A stretch of 64,000 nucleotides of DNA, from NCBI GenBank assembly GCA_001596155.1, contig CP014771.1, positions 1,240,001-1,304,000 on the forward strand, in the 5' to 3' direction. Each line of letters begins with the position of its first letter. The first letter of the stretch is position 1. The translations under genes and the position numbers were made by a program. The notes under the pieces are model-generated. The model ran no database searches. It was not told the DNA's origin and saw only the letters and a list, made by a program, of their open reading frames with translations. Of the stretch, positions 58,832 to 64,000 are shown piece by piece. This DNA is from Hymenobacter psoromatis (lineage in GTDB: Bacteria > Bacteroidota > Bacteroidia > Cytophagales > Hymenobacteraceae).

Positions 58832-58926
58832 GAACGTCCTTCCAAGCTTGCCGAGGAATCTCGCCCGCATCATTGCACGCTACCCGAACGGCGCGAGCGA
58901 GATTCCTCGGCAAGCTCGGAAGGACG
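58832..58926. repeat. Long inverted repeat, family B variant
   Basis: Arms GAACGTCCTTCCAAGCTTGC... and complement; both arms share the change CGTCAT to CGTCCT, suggesting compensated or converted evolution. Confidence 0.8.
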
Positions 58927-59010
58927 GGCTAGTGAATTTTCATCGGAATGACGTTCTAGCGAATTTCCAACTATCCTCTCTATCTCCAACTACTAGCTTC
59001 TCCTTTCATC

Positions 59011-60000
59011 ATGCGCACCTACCGTTGGGGAATTCTGGGCCTGGGCAACATTGCCCGCAAGTTTGCCGCCGACCTGGCGCACGTGCCGGGGGCCAGTCTG
59101 CACGCCGTGGCCTCGCGCAGCCCGGACAAGGCGCGGGCGTTTGCCGCGGAGTTTGGGGCCGCCCACGCCGTGGGCAGCTACGAGGCGCTAACCGCCGTGC
59201 CCGACCTCGACGTGGTGTACATCGCTACCCCCCACTCCGAGCACCACGCCCACGCGCTGCTGTGCCTGCGGGCCGGCCTCGCCGTGCTCTGCGAAAAGCC
59301 CTTTACCGTGAATGCCGGCCAGGCGCGGGAGCTGATTGACGTGGCCCAGGCCCAAGGCGTGTTTCTGATGGAAGCCTTCTGGACGCGCTTTTTTCCGGCC
59401 GTGAACCACGCACTAGAACTACTTGAGTCAGGTGCAATTGGCGAGGTGAAGCACCTGGTAGCCGACTTCGGCGGTTTTATGCCTTACGAGCCGCTGGAGC
59501 GAATCTTCAACCCGAACCTGGCCGGGGGCTCATTGCTCGATATCGGCGTGTATCCGCTCTTTCTCAGCCAGCTTTTTTTGGGCCCGCCCACGGCGGTCGA
59601 GGCCGTATCCGTGGCGGCGGGCACTGGCGTTGACCTGAGCTGCGCCATGAGCCTGGCCTACGCCGGCGGGGCCACGGCCAGCCTGGCTTCTACGCTGGCC
59701 GCCCCGCTCGCCAACCAGTGCGTGCTATATGGCACCGGCGGGCAGCTGCGGCTGCTGGGGCCGCTGTATGCGCCGCACGGCGTGCGGGTGCAGCCGCTGG
59801 GCCAGGCGGCGCAGGAATTTTCCTACCCCCCGCCCGGCGACGGCTATCACTACGAGGCCGCGCACGTGCAGGAGTGCCTGGCGCAAGGCCGGTTCGAAAG
59901 CCCGCTCCTACCCCTCTCCTCCAGCCTGGCGCTGATGCGCCTGCTCGATGCCGTGCGCCAGCGCATCGGGCTGCGCTATCCGGGCGAGGCAGGGGGGTAG
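59011..60000 (+). CDS. Gfo/Idh/MocA family oxidoreductase
   Basis: 329 residues. N-terminal Rossmann fold GILGLGNIARKFAADLAHVP. The family motif CEKPFTVNAGQA carries the conserved EKP, and DVVYIATPHSEHHAHALL is typical. The C-terminal substrate domain includes GGSLLDIGVYPLFLSQLF. It resembles dihydrodiol dehydrogenase-like or glucose-fructose oxidoreductase-like proteins acting on sugars or inositols with NAD(P). No signal peptide. Substrate unknown. The last codons read into a GGGGGGTAG motif that supplies the stop. Confidence 0.9.
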   Translation: MRTYRWGILGLGNIARKFAADLAHVPGASLHAVASRSPDKARAFAAEFGAAHAVGSYEALTAVPDLDVVYIATPHSEHHAHALLCLRAGLAVLCEKPFTVNAGQARELIDVAQAQGVFLMEAFWTRFFPAVNHALELLESGAIGEVKHLVADFGGFMPYEPLERIFNPNLAGGSLLDIGVYPLFLSQLFLGPPTAVEAVSVAAGTGVDLSCAMSLAYAGGATASLASTLAAPLANQCVLYGTGGQLRLLGPLYAPHGVRVQPLGQAAQEFSYPPPGDGYHYEAAHVQECLAQGRFESPLLPLSSSLALMRLLDAVRQRIGLRYPGEAGG

Positions 60001-60068
60001 GGGGCAGCCTGGCTCGCCTTATTGGCTGGTTGTTGGGTTTGTTGCTTGATAAAGCCAACTAAAACCCA

Positions 60069-60076
60069 TACCTTTG
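60069..60076 (+). promoter_or_regulatory. -7 box TACCTTTG upstream of the yceD-rpmF operon
   Basis: A perfect -7 consensus 22 bases before the GTG at 60098. It favours that start over the TTG at 60074, which would lie inside the box. Confidence 0.6.
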
Positions 60077-60097
60077 CCCCCCGTTATTCGGCTTACT

Positions 60098-60637
60098 GTG
60101 AAAAAGGACCCGCAATTTGATTTGCCCATCGCCCGGCTTTCCCTCAAGACGCACCACTTCGCGTTTGAGCTGGGCCGCGCCTTTTTTGAGGAGTTCGACC
60201 CGCAAGGCGAATTTATTGCCGATGGCAACCTGAACGCCGACGTAACGCTCATTAAAACGGAGCGCGTTATTACTATCAACTCGCACATCGTGGGCACCGT
60301 GCGCCTCACCTGCGACCGCAGCCTCGACGAGTTTGACCACCCGCTGGACATCGAAAACCGGCTGCTGGTGCGCTACGGCGACGAGCCCAAAGAGCTGGAC
60401 GATGACGTGCTGCAAGTGACGCCCGAGACGCTGACGCTCAACCTGGCCCAGCACCTCTACGATTATATTGGCCTGGCTTTGCCCATGAAAAAGCTGCATC
60501 CACGCTTCCAGAACGAAGCCGATGACGACCCCGATGCTACTACCAAGCTCATTTTCTCGACTCGCCCGCCGGGCGAAGGCCCGGATGATGACGAGCCAGC
60601 CGACCCGCGCTGGGCGGCCCTCAAAAACCTGAATTAG
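60098..60637 (+). CDS. YceD/DUF177 family protein
   Basis: 179 residues from a GTG at 60098 (KKDPQFDLPIARLSLKTHHF). Family features: FIADGNLNADVTLIKTERVI, VGTVRLTCDRSLDEFDHPLD and an acidic C-terminus ending DPRWAALKNLN, the typical YceD ending. In E. coli and plants the family is needed for normal 23S rRNA accumulation. The gene sits directly before rpmF, the arrangement conserved across bacteria. Probably the first gene of the yceD-rpmF-plsX-fabH operon. Cytoplasmic. Confidence 0.9.
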   Translation: MKKDPQFDLPIARLSLKTHHFAFELGRAFFEEFDPQGEFIADGNLNADVTLIKTERVITINSHIVGTVRLTCDRSLDEFDHPLDIENRLLVRYGDEPKELDDDVLQVTPETLTLNLAQHLYDYIGLALPMKKLHPRFQNEADDDPDATTKLIFSTRPPGEGPDDDEPADPRWAALKNLN

Positions 60638-60686
60638 AGGGTTATCTAATTCATAATTTCTAATTCAACCTTCATAATTTTCAAAA

Positions 60687-60920
60687 ATGGCCCATCCTAA
60701 ACGCCGGACCTCCTCCGCCACCCGCGACAAACGCCGTAGCCACCACAAACTCACCCCTAAGGCCGTAACCATCTGCCCCAACACGGGCGAGCTGCACCTG
60801 CGCCACAAGGCCTACGTGGTGGATGGTGACCTGTACCACAATGGCCAGCTGGCCGTCAAGAATTATACCTCCGTAGCTGCCCCCGCAGGGGCCGGCGACA
60901 CGGACGCGGACGAAGAATAG
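60687..60920 (+). CDS. rpmF: 50S ribosomal protein L32
   Basis: 77 residues. MAHPKRRTSSATRDKRRSHH matches L32, followed by ICPNTGELHLRHKAYVVDGD. Only one Cys remains where zinc-binding forms carry four, so this is a zinc-independent L32. The C-terminal acidic tail (AGAGDTDADEE) is longer than in E. coli. 49 bases after yceD, with AT-rich repeat-like sequence (TTCATAATTTCTAATTCAAC) between. Confidence 0.96.
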   Translation: MAHPKRRTSSATRDKRRSHHKLTPKAVTICPNTGELHLRHKAYVVDGDLYHNGQLAVKNYTSVAAPAGAGDTDADEE

Positions 60921-61042
60921 CCGAAAGCGTTGTTATTTCGCGGTACCATCGGGCCGGACTGCTCTTTTGAGATTGGCAGTTCGGCCCGGTTTGGTTTCCT
61001 GCGCTTACGCTTTATGGCTGATTCTATACTTTTTTCGCGTTC

Positions 61043-61984
61043 ATGAAAATTGCCCTCGACGCTATGGGCGGCGACTTTGCCCCCCAGGCCGCTGTGGCTG
61101 GTGCCGTGCTGGCGGCCCAGCGCCTGGCCGGCAAAGCGCAAGTGCTGCTTATCGGCTCCGAAGCCGAAGTGCGCCCGCTCTTGCAACAATACGGCCCCAG
61201 CGCTGCTGCCCTCCAAGTAGTGCACGCCTCCCAGGTTATCGCAATGGGAGAGCATCCTGCCAAAGCTTTTCAGCAAAAGCCGGATAGCAGCATTGCCGTC
61301 GGCTACCGCATGCTGCAGAGCGGCGAGGTCGATGCGTTTTGCTCGGCCGGCAACACGGGCGCTATGCTCGTGGGTGCCATGTTCACGGTGAAGGCCGTGC
61401 CCGGCGTGCTGCGCCCGGCCATCGCCAACTTCGTGCCCAAGCTGGCCGGGGGCTACGGCATCCTGGTCGATGCCGGTGCCAATGCCGACTGCAAACCCGA
61501 AATGCTGGAGCAGTTTGGCGAGCTTGGCTCGCTCTACGCGCAATATGTGCTGGGCATTGCCCGGCCCAAAGTGGGTCTGATGAGCCTGGGCGAAGAAGAG
61601 GGTAAGGGTGCCGTGGTGACGCAGGCCGCGCACCAGCTCTTCAAGGTGAACCCGCACGTGCATTTCATCGGTAATATTGAGGGTAGGGATTTGTTTAACG
61701 ACAAAGCCGACGTCATTGTGTGCGATGGGTACGTGGGCAACGTGATGCTGAAAATGGCCGAGTCGATGTACGACATTATGGTGACCCGCAACCTGAACGA
61801 CGAATTTTTTGAGAAAGTAAATTACGAAACCATTGGCGGCTCACCCATCCTGGGCATCAATGATAATGCGCTTATCGGCCACGGCGTTAGCACGCCGCTG
61901 GCCATCTGCAACATGATAATCCAAGGCTACCAGATGGCTCAGTCGGGCATCGTGGACCAAATCAAAGACTCTTTCAAATCCTAA
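61043..61984 (+). CDS. plsX: Phosphate acyltransferase PlsX
   Basis: 313 residues. KIALDAMGGDFAPQAAVAGA at the N-terminus, CSAGNTGAMLVGAMF and VVCDGYVGNVMLKMAESMYD are PlsX signatures. It makes acyl-phosphate from acyl-ACP for phospholipid synthesis by the PlsX/PlsY route. Peripheral membrane or cytoplasmic. Located between rpmF and fabH as in many bacteria. A TATACTTTTTTCG sequence just upstream of the ATG could be a promoter for plsX. Confidence 0.95.
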   Translation: MKIALDAMGGDFAPQAAVAGAVLAAQRLAGKAQVLLIGSEAEVRPLLQQYGPSAAALQVVHASQVIAMGEHPAKAFQQKPDSSIAVGYRMLQSGEVDAFCSAGNTGAMLVGAMFTVKAVPGVLRPAIANFVPKLAGGYGILVDAGANADCKPEMLEQFGELGSLYAQYVLGIARPKVGLMSLGEEEGKGAVVTQAAHQLFKVNPHVHFIGNIEGRDLFNDKADVIVCDGYVGNVMLKMAESMYDIMVTRNLNDEFFEKVNYETIGGSPILGINDNALIGHGVSTPLAICNMIIQGYQMAQSGIVDQIKDSFKS

Positions 61985-62028
61985 CTCGCAAAAGTCTGGC
62001 CTGGGGCCAGACTTTTGCGTTCGGGCCG

Positions 62029-62036
62029 CACCTTTG
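62029..62036 (+). promoter_or_regulatory. -7-like box CACCTTTG just before fabH
   Basis: One base from TAnnTTTG and ending 5 bases before the fabH ATG, the same spacing as at 6719. It suggests an internal promoter giving a near-leaderless transcript. Confidence 0.35.
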
Positions 62037-62041
62037 CGCTC

Positions 62042-63034
62042 ATGAAGATTACCGCCGCCATTACCGGAGTCGGAGGCTACGTGCCCGACTACGTGCTCAC
62101 CAACAAGGAGCTCGAGCAACTGGTCGATACCACCGACGAATGGATTACCTCGCGCACCGGCATCAAAGAGCGCCGCATTCTGAAGGGGAAGGACCAGGGC
62201 AGCTCGGTGATGGGCATTAAGGCGGTGCGGCAGCTGCTGGAAAAAACCAATACCGACCCCGCCGCTATCGACCTGGTTATCTGCGCCACCGTGACGCCCG
62301 ACGTGCTGTTTCCGGCCACGGCCAACATTATTGCGAACGCGGTGGGCATCAAAAACGCTTTTGGCTACGACCTGAACGCGGCGTGCTCGGGCTTTTTATA
62401 CGCGCTGGCCACCGGCGCGCAGTTCGTGCAGAGCGGCATGTATAAGAAGGTAGTGATAGTGGGGGCCGATAAAATGTCGGCCATTGTGGATTATACTGAC
62501 CGCTCCAACTGCATCATCTTTGGCGATGGCGCTGGGGCCGTGCTCCTGGAGCCCAGCACCGACGGCTACGGCATCCTCGACCAGGTGCTGCGCGCCGATG
62601 GCAACGGCGAGCAGTTTCTGCACCAGAAAGCGGGGGGTAGCCGCCGCCCGCCCACGGCCGAAACCATCGCCAACCGCGAGCACTTCATTTACCAGGAAGG
62701 TGCCACGGTTTTCAAGTTTGCCGTGACCAACATGGCCGACGTAGCCGCCCAGGTGATGGCCCGCCAGGGCCTCAGCCACGACGACGTGGCCTGGCTGGTG
62801 CCCCACCAGGCCAACAAGCGCATTATCGACGCTACGGCCCACCGCATGGGGGTAGGGCCCGAAAAGGTGATGCTCAACATTCAGCGCTACGGCAACACCA
62901 CCAACGGCACCATTCCCCTGTGCCTCTGGGACTACGAGAAACAATTGCACAAGGGCGATAACCTCATCTTCGCGGCCTTCGGCGGCGGCTTCACCTGGGG
63001 CGCCATGCACATCAAATGGGCGTACGATTCTTAA
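62042..63034 (+). CDS. fabH: 3-oxoacyl-ACP synthase III (FabH)
   Basis: 330 residues from the ATG at 62042. Catalytic Cys115 in [12 protein letters not shown], His in [11 protein letters not shown] and Asn in [13 protein letters not shown] complete the Cys-His-Asn triad. N-terminal [20 protein letters not shown] is typical. It condenses acetyl-CoA or a branched starter with malonyl-ACP to begin fatty acid synthesis. Follows plsX by 57 bases containing a hairpin (AAAAGTCTGGC / GCCAGACTTTT) that may attenuate transcription between the two genes. Confidence 0.96.
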   Translation: MKITAAITGVGGYVPDYVLTNKELEQLVDTTDEWITSRTGIKERRILKGKDQGSSVMGIKAVRQLLEKTNTDPAAIDLVICATVTPDVLFPATANIIANAVGIKNAFGYDLNAACSGFLYALATGAQFVQSGMYKKVVIVGADKMSAIVDYTDRSNCIIFGDGAGAVLLEPSTDGYGILDQVLRADGNGEQFLHQKAGGSRRPPTAETIANREHFIYQEGATVFKFAVTNMADVAAQVMARQGLSHDDVAWLVPHQANKRIIDATAHRMGVGPEKVMLNIQRYGNTTNGTIPLCLWDYEKQLHKGDNLIFAAFGGGFTWGAMHIKWAYDS

Positions 63035-63035
63035 G

Positions 63036-63128
63036 TTATGAGTTAAAAGTTATGAGTTAAGAGTTGGCTCCATTGGCCGCCAAAACTCATAACCGTAACT
63101 CTTAACTCATAACTCTTAACTCTTAACT
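63036..63128. repeat. Heptamer-based inverted repeat between fabH and efp
   Basis: TTATGAGTTAAAAGTTATGA and following GTTAAGAGTT pair with CATAACCGTAACTCTTAACT and following repeats of AACTCTT. Two short direct-repeat arrays in opposite orientation are separated by ~20 GC-rich bases. Confidence 0.7.
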
Positions 63129-63135
63129 GAAACCA

Positions 63136-63699
63136 ATGGCAACCACCGCCGACTTCCGCAATGGGCTCGTGTTGATGTACAACAACGACCTGCACGTTAT
63201 CACCGAATTTCAGCACGTGAAGCCCGGCAAAGGCCCGGCTTTCGTGCGCACCAAAATGCGTAATATCAAGACTGGCCGGGTCTTGGACAATACTTTTAAT
63301 GCTGGCGTCAAGATTGAAACGGCCCGCGTGGAGCAGCGCCCGCACCAGTATTTGTTTAAGGACGACTACGGCTACACGTTCATGGACACTGACACGTTTG
63401 AGCAGATTGTGCTGAACGAGGCGATGGTACCTTTCGCCGACCTCATGAAGGAAGGCCAGGCCGTGACCATCCTCATGCACGCCGAAACCGAGCAGCCCCT
63501 CACCGCCGAGCTGCCCACCACCGTGGACCTGCTGGTGACCTACACTGAGCCCGGCCTGCGCGGCGACACCGCCACCAATACCCTCAAGGCCGCCACCGTC
63601 GAAACCGGGGCTCGCATTCAGGTGCCGCTGTTCGTAGATACGGACACCAAAATTCGCATCAAAACCAGCGACTACTCCTACGTAGAGCGCGTGAAGTAA
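63136..63699 (+). CDS. efp: Translation elongation factor P
   Basis: 187 residues, full length. Three beta-barrel domains: TADFRNGLVLMYNNDLHVIT, the loop VKPGKGPAF whose tip Lys32 is the site modified in other bacteria, and the C-terminal GLRGDTATNTLKAATVETGA followed by DYSYVERVK. It relieves ribosome stalling at polyproline. The proteome here has many Pro-rich linkers. Which modification is used cannot be told; no EpmA or YmfI gene is in view. Second to last in the fatty-acid cluster, before accB. Confidence 0.96.
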   Translation: MATTADFRNGLVLMYNNDLHVITEFQHVKPGKGPAFVRTKMRNIKTGRVLDNTFNAGVKIETARVEQRPHQYLFKDDYGYTFMDTDTFEQIVLNEAMVPFADLMKEGQAVTILMHAETEQPLTAELPTTVDLLVTYTEPGLRGDTATNTLKAATVETGARIQVPLFVDTDTKIRIKTSDYSYVERVK

Positions 63700-63706
63700 G
63701 GTTGTT

Positions 63707-63776
63707 GCGCGGGTTCGCCGAGTCCGCGCGCGGTAGCAGCCAAACGTTCCAACGCGCGGACTCGCTGAGCCCGCGC
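63707..63776. repeat. Inverted repeat, family H, between efp and accB
   Basis: 24-bp arms (GCGCGGGTTCGCCGAGTCCG... and near-complement, two mismatches) around a 22-bp spacer. Confidence 0.75.
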
Positions 63777-63789
63777 TACTTCCCCTCCG

Positions 63790-64000
63790 ATGTCGAAAGA
63801 TTCTCATAAAACCCCGCCTAAAAAAGACGCTGCCATGAAAGCCAAAGAACTCCAGGAACTGCTCGACTTCATTGCCAAGTCGGGCCTCAATAAAGTCAAT
63901 ATTGAAACCGAAGAGTTTAAAATCTCGGTGCAGCGCGAGCCCAGCACCAAGCAGATTGTGAGCATGAGCGCGGCGCCCGCTGCTCCGGCCCCGCAGCCAG
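63790..64000 (+). CDS. accB: Biotin carboxyl carrier protein of acetyl-CoA carboxylase, 3' partial
   Basis: The frame runs off the window end; ~70 codons are visible. MKAKELQELLDFIAKSGLNK followed by VNIETEEFKISVQREPS is the conserved AccB N-terminus. An Ala/Pro linker (SAAPAAPAPQP) begins at the edge; the biotinyl domain lies outside. The ATG at 63790 adds SKDSHKTPPKKDAA; the ATG at 63835 matches the usual family start, so the true start is uncertain. It carries biotin and the carboxyl group in the first committed step of fatty acid synthesis, fitting the plsX-fabH neighbourhood. Confidence 0.88.
   Translation, partial: MSKDSHKTPPKKDAAMKAKELQELLDFIAKSGLNKVNIETEEFKISVQREPSTKQIVSMSAAPAAPAPQP

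Noticed and set aside
60074-60097. TTG start for the YceD gene
   Set aside because: It would fall inside the TACCTTTG -7 box; the GTG at 60098 leaves room for a transcript start and begins at the family's usual position.
1-64000. tRNA, rRNA, prophage and classical insertion sequences
   Set aside because: Nothing resembling tRNA cloverleaves, rRNA segments, integrases, phage structural genes or DDE transposases was seen. The only transposase-like gene is the RAYT.

Overview
The window looks like a chromosomal segment of a Hymenobacter-like member of the Bacteroidota (Cytophagales). The evidence is high GC, a type IX secretion C-terminal sorting domain, a PID-CTERM protein, Bacteroidota-type -7 boxes (TAnnTTTG), weak Shine-Dalgarno sites, and many exported peptidases and lipoproteins. 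There is no rRNA, tRNA, CRISPR array, prophage or classical IS element. I ran no database search; family calls come from motifs and recalled family sequences.

Layout. 1-18.6 kb: a 5'-truncated T9SS DUF4331 protein, a PID-CTERM protein, an S8 protease, YitT, a MOSC protein, a deoxynucleoside kinase, GNAT, CDGSH, PH-like and ACBP proteins, a sterol desaturase-like enzyme, an amidohydrolase, a cyclophilin lipoprotein and an S1/P1-like nuclease. 18.6-21.7 kb: a defence scar. A SmaI-like restriction-modification pair of lower GC sits between the C-terminal and N-terminal remnants of an MmeI-like (type IIL) gene, whose centre is gone. 21.7-34.3 kb: two paralogous M13 peptidases, exodeoxyribonuclease VII (xseA, xseB), a stand-alone H-NOX protein, an ECF sigma/anti-sigma pair, an aldehyde dehydrogenase, a thioredoxin-like protein and a DUF885 protein. 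34.4-39.5 kb: a REP-associated tyrosine transposase (RAYT) embedded in its own REP palindromes, then a 1286-residue type IIG restriction-modification enzyme with an AT-rich specificity region, a closing REP and a 21-bp minisatellite. 39.5-60 kb: unknown exported proteins, NDH-2, a NucA-type nuclease lipoprotein, an M28 peptidase, a HIT protein fused to a nuclease-inhibitor (NuiA-like) domain, greA, a 2-hydroxyacid dehydrogenase, rsmA, M1 and M17 aminopeptidases, pdxA, a frameshifted amidohydrolase and a Gfo/Idh/MocA oxidoreductase. 60-64 kb: the conserved yceD-rpmF-plsX-fabH-efp-accB cluster.

The intergenic space is unusually full of long inverted repeats of 60-170 bp. They fall into several families, three of which share one scaffold. 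One family (GTAGGGTGCGGGGC...) surrounds the RAYT. A short motif, CTACCCC/GGGGTAG, recurs on both strands throughout. By eye I found no CCCGGG site anywhere in the window, although CCCGG and CCGGG are common; this fits a resident SmaI-specificity system.

Best candidates for something undescribed: the replacement of an MmeI-like gene's core by a SmaI-like system, the REP-bounded RAYT plus type IIG island with a mosaic specificity domain, the HIT-NuiA fusion near a NucA-type nuclease, and the CTACCCC motif.
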